DNA of 64,000 nt. Source: JALYUA01 sp039931865. GTDB taxonomy: Bacteria; Acidobacteriota; Thermoanaerobaculia; UBA5066; Gp7-AA6. The stretch lies in NCBI GenBank assembly GCA_039931865.1, contig JBDTRB010000003.1, forward strand, positions 9,628-73,627, given 5' to 3'. This document shows positions 27,829 through 36,671 of this stretch, in pieces. The notes beneath the pieces were generated by a model that saw only the letters and a list, made by a program, of their open reading frames with translations, searched no databases and was not told where the DNA came from. The position numbers and the translations under genes were made by a program. Positions within the stretch are counted from its first letter, which is position 1. Every line of letters begins with the position of its first letter.

Positions 27829-28548
27829 TTACCAGCGCTGCGCCGGCGCGCGGAGCCGGACGGGCGCTCCGGTCTGGGAAACGGATGGAGATTCCGAGTC
27901 GTCGTCGGACTCCGGAACCAGCACGAACGTGTGCGCCACGGGATCCCAGTGATACCGCCGCACGGTGTCGCTCTCCAGGTCCGGGCTGATCACGATCGAA
28001 TCACGGTCGACCGACAGGTCTCCCCGCGCGAGGCTGATGTCGCGCTCGATGAATGTCCCGGAGGAAAACTCCCTGGCGCCTCCGGAAACGCCCCGGCCGG
28101 TGAAGACCACCACCGAGAACCAGGACGTCCCGCGTCCGAGGTCCCGGCGCACGAATGCCACGACCAGATCGAGCACTCCGTCGTCGTTCACGTCCCCGCG
28201 GACGAAGTAGGGGTGGTAGACCCCGTAGAGGCTCTTGAGCTCCGTGTCGCCGTCGGGTCCAGGCCGCCGATCAGAGTCCCGCGCGATGCGCAGATTCGGG
28301 TTCTTTTTCAGGAAATCATCGAGCGCGCCCGTTTCCGGAGGCGTGAAGACGTACCCGCTCGAAATCGCGCGCGCGGGCGACCGGGACTTTTCGGGAGAGG
28401 CCGCTGAGGACGCGGTCCCCGGCCCGGAGACAGATCTCGTCGAGCGTCGGCAGGAGAAGACGCACAGGGCGGCGAGGAACAGCGCGAGCGCGCCGCCGCG
28501 GCGCCCGAGAGCGCCCCGAAGTCGATTGCGGATGAGGACGAAGGCCAT
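27829..28548 (-). CDS. Predicted lipoprotein of unknown function
   Basis: 239 residues, no named family recognised. A hydrophobic segment (about 17-31) ends in a plausible lipobox (FSC, Cys at about 33), followed by a Ser/Ala-rich stretch. The middle contains VRGDVNDDGVLDLVVAFVRR, a calcium-loop-like or FG-GAP-like D-x-N-x-D-G pattern that is common in secreted proteins. The C terminus is acidic and Ser-rich. It lies upstream of priA with a 56-nt gap. Probably anchored in the envelope; the function is unknown. Confidence 0.65.
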   Translation of the reverse strand: MAFVLIRNRLRGALGRRGGALALFLAALCVFSCRRSTRSVSGPGTASSAASPEKSRSPARAISSGYVFTPPETGALDDFLKKNPNLRIARDSDRRPGPDGDTELKSLYGVYHPYFVRGDVNDDGVLDLVVAFVRRDLGRGTSWFSVVVFTGRGVSGGAREFSSGTFIERDISLARGDLSVDRDSIVISPDLESDTVRRYHWDPVAHTFVLVPESDDDSESPSVSQTGAPVRLRAPAQRW

Positions 28549-28583
28549 GCGTCGGACGGCGGCGATTGTACGGCAGGCGCTTA

Positions 28584-28614
28584 TACGGCAGTACGGCAGT
28601 ACGGCAGTACGGCA
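28584..28614. repeat. Octamer tandem repeat (TACGGCAG)
   Basis: Almost four tandem copies of TACGGCAG (28584-28591, 28592-28599, 28600-28607 and a partial at 28608-28614), with another single copy at 28569-28576. It lies in the divergent gap upstream of the aspartase-like gene. If translation began at the first upstream ATG (28566) the repeat would be coding, which is one reason to prefer a later start. Confidence 0.8.
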
Positions 28615-28694
28615 ACCAAATTCCGCGCGCGGCGCGTCGCGAAAGGCGGCGAGCGCGGGAGCGTTGCGGCCGTCTCATCGCCGCTCTTCTGCTA

Positions 28695-30140
28695 ATGTTG
28701 CAAGCCCCCGTGCTGACCGGCCCCGGCGACGGATCGGCGCGAGACGACGGAGGAATTCTGAGACAGGAAAAAGACAGTCTCGGGATCCGGGAGATTCCCG
28801 ACGCCGCCTATTGGGGGGCTCAGACTTCCCGGGCGGTCGAGAACTACCCCATCTCCGGGGAGCGCGCCCATCCCGAAATGGTCCGGGCCTACACGCGCAT
28901 CAAGAAGGCCTGCGCCGAGACGAACCTCGAGTTCGGCCGCCTGCCCGCCGAAAAAGCGCGGGCGATCATCGCCGCTTGCGACGAGGTCCTTGCGGGAGGC
29001 CTGGCCGACCAGTTCGTCGTAGATGTTTACCAGGCGGGAGCGGGAACGTCGTTTCACATGAACGTGAATGAAGTGCTCGCGGGACGGGCGGCGGAAATCC
29101 TGGGCGGAACGCGCGGAGATCGCGCCGCGATCAACCCGAACGACGACGTGAACCTCGGGCAGTCCACCAACGACACGTTTCCCACCGCGCTTCACATGGC
29201 CGCTGTCGCAGTCGGCCGCCCGCTTGCGGCCGAGGTGGGACTCGCGGCCGAGTCTCTGTCTCGAAAAGGCGCGGAGTTCGCGAGGACCGTGAAGTCCGGC
29301 CGTACACATCTGATGGACGCAGTGCCGGTCACGCTCGGCCAGGAATTTCGCGCGTATGGGGCCGCCCTGGCGCATCGCCGCGATTCTCTCGTCCGAGCCC
29401 TCGACAACCTGCTGGAGCTCGCACTCGGCGGCTCCGCGGTCGGGACGGGACTGAACACCCCGGCAGGCTTTCGCGAAAAAGCGGTCGCCGGCCTTGCCCG
29501 GCTGTCGGGCGAGCGATACGTTCCCGCGGCAGACGCCCGCGAGGCGATGCAGAGCCGGGCCGCGGCGGGCGACTACTCGGCGGCGCTGCGCGCGCTCGCG
29601 GTCGAGCTCGGGAGGGTCGCGAACGACCTCCGGCTCTTAGCCTCCGGTCCGGCCACCGGTCTCGACGAGATCCGCCTGCCTCCCGTCCAGCCCGGCTCTT
29701 CGATCATGCCCGGCAAGGTGAACCCGTCGCTGCTCGAGTGTCTCAACATGCTCTGCTTCCAGATCGTCGGGATGGACACCGCGAACATCCTGGCGGTCGC
29801 CGGTGGGCAGCTCGAGCTGAACGTGATGATGCCGCTCCTCGCGCACAACCTGACGCGGGGACCGCAGCTCCTGATCAACTTCCTTCCGGTCGTCCGCACG
29901 CGGTGCTTCGACGGGATCACCGCGAACCCGGAGAAGTGCCGGCACTACCTGGAAGAGTCGCCGTCCGTGATCACCGCGCTCACCCCGAAGATCGGCTACG
30001 CGAAGGCGGCGGAGGTCTTCAAGGAAGCCGTCGCGCGCGGCGTGCGGGTTCGCGAGGTCCTCCTCGAGAAAAAGATAGTCACAGAAGAGGAGCTCGAGGA
30101 GGCAATGGCTCCCGCGACGCTCCTGGGACCGCTCGACTGA
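28695..30140 (+). CDS. aspA: Aspartate ammonia-lyase (aspartase/fumarase superfamily)
   Basis: Cytosolic lyase of the aspartase/class II fumarase superfamily, 481 residues from the chosen start. Superfamily motifs are IPDAAYWGAQTSRAVENYPI, NPNDDVNLGQSTND, GRTHLMDAVPVTLGQEF, GTGLNTP and the signature PGSSIMPGKVNPS. Several stretches favour aspartase over fumarase: IIAACDEVL, DQFVVDVYQAGAGTS (fumarases usually have IWQTGSGT), DAVPVTLGQEF and RCFDGITANPEKC. PGKVNP and TNDTFPTA are closer to fumarase, so the substrate should be tested. The start is uncertain: conserved sequence begins about 30 residues after the ATG at 28695, and the frame is open back to 28566 through a tandem repeat. Confidence 0.75.
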   Translation: MLQAPVLTGPGDGSARDDGGILRQEKDSLGIREIPDAAYWGAQTSRAVENYPISGERAHPEMVRAYTRIKKACAETNLEFGRLPAEKARAIIAACDEVLAGGLADQFVVDVYQAGAGTSFHMNVNEVLAGRAAEILGGTRGDRAAINPNDDVNLGQSTNDTFPTALHMAAVAVGRPLAAEVGLAAESLSRKGAEFARTVKSGRTHLMDAVPVTLGQEFRAYGAALAHRRDSLVRALDNLLELALGGSAVGTGLNTPAGFREKAVAGLARLSGERYVPAADAREAMQSRAAAGDYSAALRALAVELGRVANDLRLLASGPATGLDEIRLPPVQPGSSIMPGKVNPSLLECLNMLCFQIVGMDTANILAVAGGQLELNVMMPLLAHNLTRGPQLLINFLPVVRTRCFDGITANPEKCRHYLEESPSVITALTPKIGYAKAAEVFKEAVARGVRVREVLLEKKIVTEEELEEAMAPATLLGPLD

Positions 30141-30198
30141 TCGGATCGGATTCTTTCGGCCGCTCGACGCGGCCACTCGACAAAGGAGGGGAAACCCG

Positions 30199-30915
30199 AT
30201 GACCTGGCCTTCAGACTGGCAGACGAACGTCACTTTTCTTCTTCGGTGGGGTCACTTGCTCGCCGGCATCACCTGGATCGGAATGCTCTATTTTTTCAAC
30301 CTCGTGAACGTGCAGTTCCAAAAGGAGATCGACGCGGCGGTCAAGTCGAAGATCAATCCCCCGCTGCTGACCCGGTCTCTCTGGTGGTTCCGGTGGGGCG
30401 CCATGGGAACGTGGCTGACGGGCTTCCTCTACTACATCATCATCGCGGGTACGGAAAAACCGGGTCACAAGATCCTGGCTGTCTTTCTTGTGGTGTGGGT
30501 GATTGCCTTCCTGATCCTGTCGCTCGTCTACCGCATGGCGGTGAGGGGCGGAGCGCTCAAAGACGGCCGCGTGGTGGCCGTCCTGGTCGCCGTCGTGATC
30601 GCCGCCGCCGCTTATGTCGTCGGCTGCTACGGGCGCTCCTGGGGCGGAAGCAACCGCTCGCTCTCCATCCTGATCGGTGGAGGCATCGGTACAGTGATGT
30701 TCATGAACGTCTGGATGATCATCTGGCCCCTGCAGAAGAAGATCATCGCCGCGACGATCGCCGCCGCATCCGGAACACCGGCCCCGGCGGATCAGGCTCT
30801 CTGGGCCCGCCGGGCTTTCCTGGCGTCCCGCTCGAACACATGGCTCTCGGTGCCGATGCTGTTCTTCATGGCGGCGGCGAGCCACTTTCCGATCTTCAGC
30901 ACGCTTTCACCGTAG
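30199..30915 (+). CDS. PuuD-like urate hydroxylase membrane domain protein
   Basis: 238 residues with six or seven membrane segments. The N-terminal region (LRWGHLLAGITWIGMLYFFN) and NVWMIIWPLQKKII match the membrane part of the bacterial urate hydroxylase PuuD family. Known PuuD proteins are longer, with a C-terminal cytochrome c domain; here there is no CxxCH and the protein ends after the last helix. No other purine-degradation gene is nearby, so urate oxidation is doubtful and a haem-binding electron-transfer role is possible. A strong ribosome-binding site (AAAGGAGGGG) precedes the ATG, and a terminator follows. Confidence 0.7.
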   Translation: MTWPSDWQTNVTFLLRWGHLLAGITWIGMLYFFNLVNVQFQKEIDAAVKSKINPPLLTRSLWWFRWGAMGTWLTGFLYYIIIAGTEKPGHKILAVFLVVWVIAFLILSLVYRMAVRGGALKDGRVVAVLVAVVIAAAAYVVGCYGRSWGGSNRSLSILIGGGIGTVMFMNVWMIIWPLQKKIIAATIAAASGTPAPADQALWARRAFLASRSNTWLSVPMLFFMAAASHFPIFSTLSP

Positions 30916-30938
30916 ATCGGGAATTCGGCGGGCCAGAT

Positions 30939-30966
30939 GGCGGCCGCGAGGGCCGCCTTTTTTTTT
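30939..30966 (+). terminator. Rho-independent terminator
   Basis: A GC stem GGCGGCC/GGCCGCC (30939-30945 with 30951-30957) with a 5-nt loop is followed at once by nine T residues. It lies 24 nt after the PuuD-like gene and closes the plus-strand unit. It is the clearest intrinsic terminator in the window. Confidence 0.9.
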
Positions 30967-30998
30967 GATTTCGGAACAGGCTCCGATTCAAGTCGAAG

Positions 30999-31703
30999 TC
31001 AGGTAGACAGGTAGTCCCTGACGAGCTTCATGTCCTGCCAGACGTCCTTCTTCCTGTCGGGAGACCGCAGCAGGAAGGCGGGATGGAACGTCGGCATCAC
31101 GCGGACGCCTCGCGCGGTCTGCCACTGGCCGCGCAGCCGGGAGATCGCCACGTCGGTTTCCAGGAGCGCCTGCGCGGCGAACGTTCCCAGGGTCACGATC
31201 ACGCGGGGGGAGACGAGCCGGATCTGCTCGTTCAAGAACGGGCGGCAGGAAGCGACTTCGTCCGGCTCGGGATTCCGGTTGTTCGGCGGCCGGCATTTGA
31301 GGACGTTGGCGATGTAAACGTCCTCACGGGTCTTCCCCATCGCTTCGATGATCTTCGTCAGCAGATGGCCGGCGCGTCCGACGAACGCCAGACCCTGCTC
31401 GTCCTCGTCGCGCCCGGGCGCCTCGCCGACGAACATCAGGTCGGCGTCGGGGTTTCCCTGCCCGAACACGATCTGGGTGCGCGTGCCGGAGAGCTTGCAC
31501 CTCGGGCAGCCGGCGACGAACCTCTCGAGCGCCGGGATGTCCGTCATCGATCCGGGAAGGAGCGCCGGAACGGCGGCGGCGGCCGGAGCCCCCGAGGTGA
31601 CGGCGGCGCTTCCTGCCGGCGCGGCCGGATCCACGTAGAGATCCCGCACGCCGAGGTCCCGGAAATAGGCGAGATCGTCTCCGAGCGGCGGGCGGGAGCT
31701 CAT
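30999..31703 (-). CDS. Type-4 uracil-DNA glycosylase
   Basis: Iron-sulfur uracil-DNA glycosylase of family 4, 234 residues, removing uracil from deaminated DNA. An Ala/Pro-rich N-terminal extension (about 1-52) precedes the catalytic domain. Cluster cysteines are seen in VAGCPRCKLSGTRTQIVFGQ and later in NVLKCRPPNNRNPEPDE and ASCRPFLNEQ. The active-site region reads VGEAPGRDEDEQGLAFVGRA and the C-terminal motif is TFHPAFLLR. The ATG overlaps the coaBC stop by 4 nt. N-terminal extensions of this kind also occur in enzymes annotated as phage-SPO1 DNA polymerase-related proteins. Confidence 0.92.
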   Translation of the reverse strand: MSSRPPLGDDLAYFRDLGVRDLYVDPAAPAGSAAVTSGAPAAAAVPALLPGSMTDIPALERFVAGCPRCKLSGTRTQIVFGQGNPDADLMFVGEAPGRDEDEQGLAFVGRAGHLLTKIIEAMGKTREDVYIANVLKCRPPNNRNPEPDEVASCRPFLNEQIRLVSPRVIVTLGTFAAQALLETDVAISRLRGQWQTARGVRVMPTFHPAFLLRSPDRKKDVWQDMKLVRDYLST

Positions 31704-32959
31704 CCTCGGGGCTCCGGCGTCCTGGAGGCCGCGACCGTCCTCGCGCTTGCGCTTGCAGACGCAGAGCCCGCGCGCGCCTTCAGGCACGCGTCCCAGATGG
31801 CCTCCGCCACCTCGCGCTTGGGACGGCGCGAGACCGTGCGCCCGGGCTCGCCTGCCCCGAGGAGGATGACCTCGTTGTCTGCCGACTCGAAGCCGATATC
31901 GCTCCGCCCGACGTCGTTGATCACGATCAGGTCGGCGCCCTTCGCTTCGCGCTTGGCGGCGCCGCGCCGCTCCAGGTCCGATGTCTCGGCGGCGAATGCG
32001 ATGACCACCTGCCCGCGCTTCAGCGGGCGCAGCGACGCCAGCACGTCCCGGCCGGCGGCGAGCCTCACCGTCACGTCTCCCTCGCCGCGGTGCATTCGCA
32101 CGAGGCTCGGTTCCGGGATGAAATCGGCGACAGCGGCGGCCATTGCGAGCGCGTCGCAGTCCGGAAACTCCCGGACGAGCAGCCCATGCAGGTCCGCCGA
32201 GGTTTCGAACGGGGTGAACCGGACGCCGGCGGGGGCCGTGAGCGCGACCGGACCCGACAGCAGAGTCACGGCAGCACCGCGGTCGCGCGCCGCTTCCGCG
32301 AGCGCATAGCCCATCTTCCCGCTCGACCGGTTCGACAGAAAGCGGACGGGATCGACCGGCTCGCGGGTCGGCCCGGCGGTCACGAGAATCCGGAGCCCGT
32401 CCATGTCGCGGCGGCGCGACTGTCCGAGGATCGTTTTCGCGGCGGAGAGAATCTCCTCGGGCTCCGCCATGCGGCCGATTCCTTCGTGGCCGGAGGCGAG
32501 AAGGCCTCTCGCGGGGCCGACGAACTTCGCTCCCCGTGCAGCGAGGACGTCGCAGTTCGCCCGGACCGCGGGGTTCGCCCACATTGCGGATTCCATCGCT
32601 GGCGCGAGGAGAACCGGACCGCGATGGGAGAGGTAGTAGGTGGTCAAAAAATCGTCGGCGAGGCCGTTTGCGAAGCGAGCCAGCGAGTGAGCCGTGGCCG
32701 GAGCGACCACGAGGAGGTCCGTTCTGTCGGCCAGCTCAACGTGGAGGACGGCCGGCTCGTGCCGGCTGCCCCAGACTTCGGTCGGAACTTCGCGGCCCGA
32801 CAGGACCGCGAAGGTCAGCGGCGACACGAACTCCCGCGCGCCGCGGGTCAGGACAGGCTGCACCTCGAAGCCCTCCCGGACGAAGGCGCGGCAGAGCTCC
32901 GCCGCTTTATATGCCGCGATGCCGCCGGAGACGCCGAGGACGACGCGGAAAGGCTGCAT
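31700..32959 (-). CDS. coaBC: CoaBC: phosphopantothenoylcysteine decarboxylase/ligase
   Basis: Bifunctional coenzyme A biosynthesis enzyme, 419 residues. The N-terminal CoaC flavoprotein half opens with VLGVSGGIAAYKAAELCRAF and holds VVAPATAHSLARFANGLADD and the substrate-binding LAPAMESAMWANPAV. The C-terminal CoaB half starts at DGLRILVTAGPTREPVDPVR and contains FLSNRSSGKMGYALAEAA and LIVINDVGRSDIGF. A short Ala/Ser-rich tail ends the protein. It follows rpoZ, a gene order (gmk-rpoZ-coaBC) found in many bacteria. Confidence 0.95.
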   Translation of the reverse strand: MQPFRVVLGVSGGIAAYKAAELCRAFVREGFEVQPVLTRGAREFVSPLTFAVLSGREVPTEVWGSRHEPAVLHVELADRTDLLVVAPATAHSLARFANGLADDFLTTYYLSHRGPVLLAPAMESAMWANPAVRANCDVLAARGAKFVGPARGLLASGHEGIGRMAEPEEILSAAKTILGQSRRRDMDGLRILVTAGPTREPVDPVRFLSNRSSGKMGYALAEAARDRGAAVTLLSGPVALTAPAGVRFTPFETSADLHGLLVREFPDCDALAMAAAVADFIPEPSLVRMHRGEGDVTVRLAAGRDVLASLRPLKRGQVVIAFAAETSDLERRGAAKREAKGADLIVINDVGRSDIGFESADNEVILLGAGEPGRTVSRRPKREVAEAIWDACLKARAGSASASASARTVAASRTPEPRG

Positions 32960-32996
32960 GGGTCGCGAAGGGCGGACGGCTCTTCAGCCGCCCCGT

Positions 32997-33257
32997 TTAG
33001 ACGGCGGCTTCTTCCTCGACCGACTCCGTGTCCGAAGCGCTCTCGTTCTCTGCATCCTCGAGGACGCCGCCTTCGGCGCCGTAGTCCCAGCGGACGCGGT
33101 TCTCTTCGAACTCCTCTGCCGCCAGCCGCGTCGGCTTGGTCGGGCGGTCGGATTCGATCTTCGGCCTCGCGCCGCGCATGAGCTGCTCGGCCCGCCGGGC
33201 GATTAAGAGAACCAGCCGGAACTTGCTGTCCACACCTTCGGGGATGTTCTGAATCAT
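32997..33257 (-). CDS. rpoZ: RNA polymerase omega subunit
   Basis: Small RNA polymerase subunit that helps assemble the beta' subunit, 86 residues. The N-terminal helical core SKFRLVLLIARRAEQLMRGA matches the family pattern, followed by PTRLAAEEFEENRVRWDY. The acidic C terminus (SASDTESVEEEAAV) is variable in the family. It is encoded between gmk and coaBC, the classical position. Identification rests on both sequence and position. Confidence 0.9.
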   Translation of the reverse strand: MIQNIPEGVDSKFRLVLLIARRAEQLMRGARPKIESDRPTKPTRLAAEEFEENRVRWDYGAEGGVLEDAENESASDTESVEEEAAV

Positions 33258-33304
33258 GGAAGGGACCTCTCAGTTACTAAGTCGTTTCGCGTTGCGTTTC
33301 GCGT

Positions 33305-33931
33305 TCAGCGGAATTCCTTGCGGATGCGTTCCAGGCGCACCGCCTGCCGGGCCGGCGTCAGTCGCCGCGCCCGAACGATGGATTGTAACTCAAGAGTGGC
33401 CCGGTCGAGATCATCGTTCACGATAACGTATTGATAATCCATGGCTTCCTGGATCTCTTTGGAAGCATTGATCAGCCGTTTCCGGATGACTTCTTCGCCG
33501 TCCAACCCCCGGAGACGCAGCCGTTTCTGAAGCTCCGGCTGCGACGAAGGAGCTATGAAGACCATCACCGCTTCGGGATACACACGGCGGACGTCGCGAG
33601 CGCCCTGGACGTCGATGTCCAGGACGACGTCCTCTCCCGCTTCCAGCCTCGGAAGCACCTCCGCTTTCGAGGTCCCGTAAATGTTGTCGTGGACCTCGTT
33701 GTGCTCGAGAAAAGAGTCCTGGAGCGCCATCTCCTGGAATTGCGCCACGGAGATGAAGTGATACTCGCGGCCGTTTGTCTCACCTGCGCGCATCGGGCGC
33801 GTCGTGTGCGAGACCGCGAAGTGAAGCGGCTGTCCCGGAGGGTCTTCCAGGAGGCGGCGGATCAGAGTCGTCTTGCCGCCCCCCGACGGGGAAGACACGA
33901 TGAAGAGGTCTCCCCGGGCGGGCGTGCTCAT
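33305..33931 (-). CDS. gmk: Guanylate kinase
   Basis: Converts GMP to GDP, 208 residues. The P-loop FIVSSPSGGGKTTLIRRLLE lies at about 10-29. GMP-binding parts follow in VSHTTRPMRAGETNGREYHF and LEHNEVHDNIYGTSKAEV, and then DIDVQGARDVRRVYPEAVMV. The start overlaps the yicC stop by 4 nt, the conserved yicC-gmk pair. It differs from YicC's other neighbour only in strand-wise order: msbA, yicC and gmk are consecutive. Confidence 0.96.
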   Translation of the reverse strand: MSTPARGDLFIVSSPSGGGKTTLIRRLLEDPPGQPLHFAVSHTTRPMRAGETNGREYHFISVAQFQEMALQDSFLEHNEVHDNIYGTSKAEVLPRLEAGEDVVLDIDVQGARDVRRVYPEAVMVFIAPSSQPELQKRLRLRGLDGEEVIRKRLINASKEIQEAMDYQYVIVNDDLDRATLELQSIVRARRLTPARQAVRLERIRKEFR

Positions 33932-34812
33932 TCGACGTTCTGGACCTGCTCGCGGATCTTTTCCGTTTCCGACTTCATCTCGACGACGTCGCGAACGAGC
34001 TGCAGGTCGCGGGCCTTCGATCCGAGAGTGTTCAGCTCCCGGAGGATCTCCTGCGAGAGAAATTCGAGCTTCTTTCCGACCGGGCCGTTGGAGTCGAGGA
34101 GCTCGCGGAAGGCCGCGAGGTGCCCCTGCAGCCGGGAGAGCTCCTCCGCGATGTCCGTTTTGTCGACGGCGAGGGCGGCTTCCTGCTCGAGACGGGTGGA
34201 GTCGAACGGCAGGTCGGGGACTAAGGCGGTCAGCCGCTCGCGCAGGTTCTGGAGGAGCCGGGCGGACACCTCCTGCCGCCGGGAGGAGAGCTCCCCCGAC
34301 TTGTCCTGAAGGAAGGTGATCCTCGCGGCGAGATCGGCGGCGACGGTGCGGCCCTCCGCCTCGCGCATCGCGGCGAGGGCGTCGGCGGCCTCGGAAGCGA
34401 TCGACTCGACGGCGGCGACGTCCTCGGGCGAAAGCTCGCCCGCTGCGTCCTCGACCGACAGGGCACCCGGAATCCTCAGCAGGTCGCGGATCTCGAGGCG
34501 GCCTTCGATCGAGAGCCTCGCGGCGGCGGCGCGTAGGCGCTCTACGGCCGCGGAGAGAAGCGCTTCGTCGAGCATGACCTCGCTCCGGCTCTGCGCCTCC
34601 CGGCGGACCCGGAGAGTGATCTCGACTTTTCCGCGAGAGACCCGCGCGGAGAACGCCTTACGCAGTCCGGGCTCGAGAGCGGCTTCCGATTCACGCAGCT
34701 TCACCGTCAGGTCCAGGAAGCGGTGGTTCACGCTGCGAGCGGAGATTTCCGCCGACGCGCCGGCGCCGACGGGGCCCTGCGCGCGCCCGAAGCCCGTCAT
34801 GCTGCGGATCAT
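33928..34812 (-). CDS. yicC: YicC-family endoribonuclease
   Basis: 294 residues with the two YicC domains: N-terminal YicC_N (MIRSMTGFGRAQG to about 155) and the C-terminal DUF1732 domain ending FLSQEILRELNTLGSKARD and MKSETEKIREQVQNVE. YicC homologues act as ribonucleases affecting small RNAs in E. coli; the role here is inferred. Family-typical residues include SVNHRFLDLTVKLRE. It overlaps msbA upstream and gmk downstream by 4 nt each. Confidence 0.93.
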   Translation of the reverse strand: MIRSMTGFGRAQGPVGAGASAEISARSVNHRFLDLTVKLRESEAALEPGLRKAFSARVSRGKVEITLRVRREAQSRSEVMLDEALLSAAVERLRAAAARLSIEGRLEIRDLLRIPGALSVEDAAGELSPEDVAAVESIASEAADALAAMREAEGRTVAADLAARITFLQDKSGELSSRRQEVSARLLQNLRERLTALVPDLPFDSTRLEQEAALAVDKTDIAEELSRLQGHLAAFRELLDSNGPVGKKLEFLSQEILRELNTLGSKARDLQLVRDVVEMKSETEKIREQVQNVE

Positions 34813-36671
34813 CGCGGCGCCGCCAGGGCTTCCGCCGCGTCCGTCTCGGTGAAGTACTGCATGGCGTGGAGGCGATGGTACACGCCGGGCCTCGCGAGGA
34901 GCTCCTGGTGGGTACCGGACTCGACGAGCCGCGCCCGGTCGAACACGAGAATCCGGTCCGCCCGCCGCACCGTCGAGAGCCGATGCGCGATGACGAGAGT
35001 GGTCCGGCCCTTCATGAGATTCATGAGAGCCCGCGCGACCAGGGCCTCGGACTCCGTATCGAGCTGCGACGTGGCCTCGTCGAGGATCAGGATCGGCGCG
35101 TCCTTGTAGATCGCCCGCGCGATCGCGAGGCGCTGCTTCTGACCTCCAGAGAGCCGCCCCGCGTTCTCTCCGACGAAGCTGTCGTACCCTTCCGGCAGCC
35201 GGTCGATGAACTCGTCGGCGTAGGCGGCGTGCGCCGCGGCCCGGAGCTTGTCTTCGGGCGGTGACGACTGCCCGTACGCGATGTTGCTCCGCACGCTGGC
35301 ATCGAACAGGACGGTGTCCTGGGTGACGAGCCCGATCTGCTCCCGCAGCGAGCGCAGGGTGGCGTCGCGGATGTCCATTCCGTCGAACGTGATCCGTCCG
35401 GCCGTGGGGTCGTAGAGCCTTGGCAGCAGGTTCACGAGGCTCGTCTTGCCCGCCCCCGACGGGCCGACAATCGCGACGGTCTCGCCGCGGCGGATCGTCA
35501 GGTCGACGTCAAGGAGGACCGGCTGGTGCTCGTACCGGAAGCTGACGCCCTCGTACCGGATCGCGTCGGAGAACGGCGGCAGCGGTGTGGCTTCGGGCTT
35601 CTCCTGGATCTCGCTGACGCGGTCGACGAGCTCGAAGACGCGCCGGGCGGAGGAGAGCGCCAGCTGGATCGCCATGTTGATGCGGGTGACGTCCTTGACC
35701 GGCTTGTACATCATCATCAGGGCTGCCAGGAACGAGAACAGCTCTCCGACCTCCATCCGGTGCGCATGGATCTCGGCGGCGGCGTAAACGAAGAGCGCGG
35801 ACAGGCCAAAGCCCGCGAGGATTTCCATGAAGGGCGCGTTGCGCGCCTGGATGCGAACGGTTCGCCGGTTGACCCGGAAGTAGTCGTTGTTCGCCTCCTC
35901 GAACCGGTTCGCCTCGAAGTCCTCCATGGCGTAGGTCTTGATCACGCGGTGGCCGCGCAGGGTCTCCGACAGGATCGCGCCGAGGTGTCCGATCCTCTCG
36001 CGCGCCGCGGTGGCCGCTTTCCCGAGCCGGCGGGTGTTGCTGACGATCGGGAGAAGAATCAGGGGCGCGAGCACGAAGATGATCACCGCGAGCCGCGCGT
36101 TCATCGAGAAGACATAAAGGAGCAGGAGGATGAGCGTCAGCGCCCCCTGCACGAGATCCGTGAGCTGATGGCCGAAAGCGGTCTGGATCTGCTCGACGTC
36201 CGACAGCATCCGGCTCATGAGGTCCCCGGTCGAGCTCTCGGAGTAGAAGCGCGTGGACTGACGGAGCAGCTTGTCGTACGCCTGGCGCCTCAGATCCCGC
36301 ACCATCGCCACGCCGATGCCGTTCAACTCGAACTCCGAGATGTACGAGAAGACATTCTTCGAGATGAGCGCGAGGAGCAGAAGAAGCGGGACCGCGAAAC
36401 GCACGGGGATTCCGTGGCCCTCCGCGGCATGCCGGGCCGAGAGGTAGAAAGCGTCGAGCCAGCGTAGTAATGTCGCCCGCGCCGCCCCTCCCCCGCCGAA
36501 CCCGGAAAGCCTTGCCGCCGCTCCCGCGCCGAGCGCGTCGTCGATCACCTTCGCGAGAAGAAACAGCATCGCGACCGTCGAGATCGAGACGACCACCATG
36601 GCGAGCAGCGCGAGAAGCGCCCGGCCCCGGTAGCGGGCGAAGGCGCGCAGGAGTCGCGGGAACGGCTTCAT
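34809..36671 (-). CDS. msbA: ABC exporter, MsbA-like lipid A flippase candidate
   Basis: Half-transporter of 620 residues with a fused membrane domain (about 15-345, six helices) and ATPase domain (about 365-605). Walker A is VGPSGAGKTSLVNLLPRLYD, the signature LSGGQKQRLAIARAIY, and Walker B/catalytic Glu ILILDEATSQLD, with the H-loop in LVIAHRLSTVRRADRI. MsbA-type proteins flip core-lipid A across the inner membrane. Specificity cannot be read from sequence, but the gene overlaps lpxB by 4 nt, which supports a lipid A role. A Gly/Ala loop (about 55-65) between the first helices is unusual in length. Confidence 0.85.
   Translation of the reverse strand: MKPFPRLLRAFARYRGRALLALLAMVVVSISTVAMLFLLAKVIDDALGAGAAARLSGFGGGGAARATLLRWLDAFYLSARHAAEGHGIPVRFAVPLLLLLALISKNVFSYISEFELNGIGVAMVRDLRRQAYDKLLRQSTRFYSESSTGDLMSRMLSDVEQIQTAFGHQLTDLVQGALTLILLLLYVFSMNARLAVIIFVLAPLILLPIVSNTRRLGKAATAARERIGHLGAILSETLRGHRVIKTYAMEDFEANRFEEANNDYFRVNRRTVRIQARNAPFMEILAGFGLSALFVYAAAEIHAHRMEVGELFSFLAALMMMYKPVKDVTRINMAIQLALSSARRVFELVDRVSEIQEKPEATPLPPFSDAIRYEGVSFRYEHQPVLLDVDLTIRRGETVAIVGPSGAGKTSLVNLLPRLYDPTAGRITFDGMDIRDATLRSLREQIGLVTQDTVLFDASVRSNIAYGQSSPPEDKLRAAAHAAYADEFIDRLPEGYDSFVGENAGRLSGGQKQRLAIARAIYKDAPILILDEATSQLDTESEALVARALMNLMKGRTTLVIAHRLSTVRRADRILVFDRARLVESGTHQELLARPGVYHRLHAMQYFTETDAAEALAAPR

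Noticed and set aside
28566..28694. Upstream extension of the aspartase-like gene to the ATG at 28566
   Set aside because: It would translate a TACGGCAG tandem array and Arg-rich sequence before the conserved N terminus; a later start is more likely.
28695..30140. Class II fumarase as the primary call
   Set aside because: GSSIMPGKVNP and TNDTFPTA fit fumarase, but DQFVVDVYQAGAGTS, DAVPVTLGQEF and the RC.DGITAN region fit aspartase better. Fumarase is kept only as an alternative.
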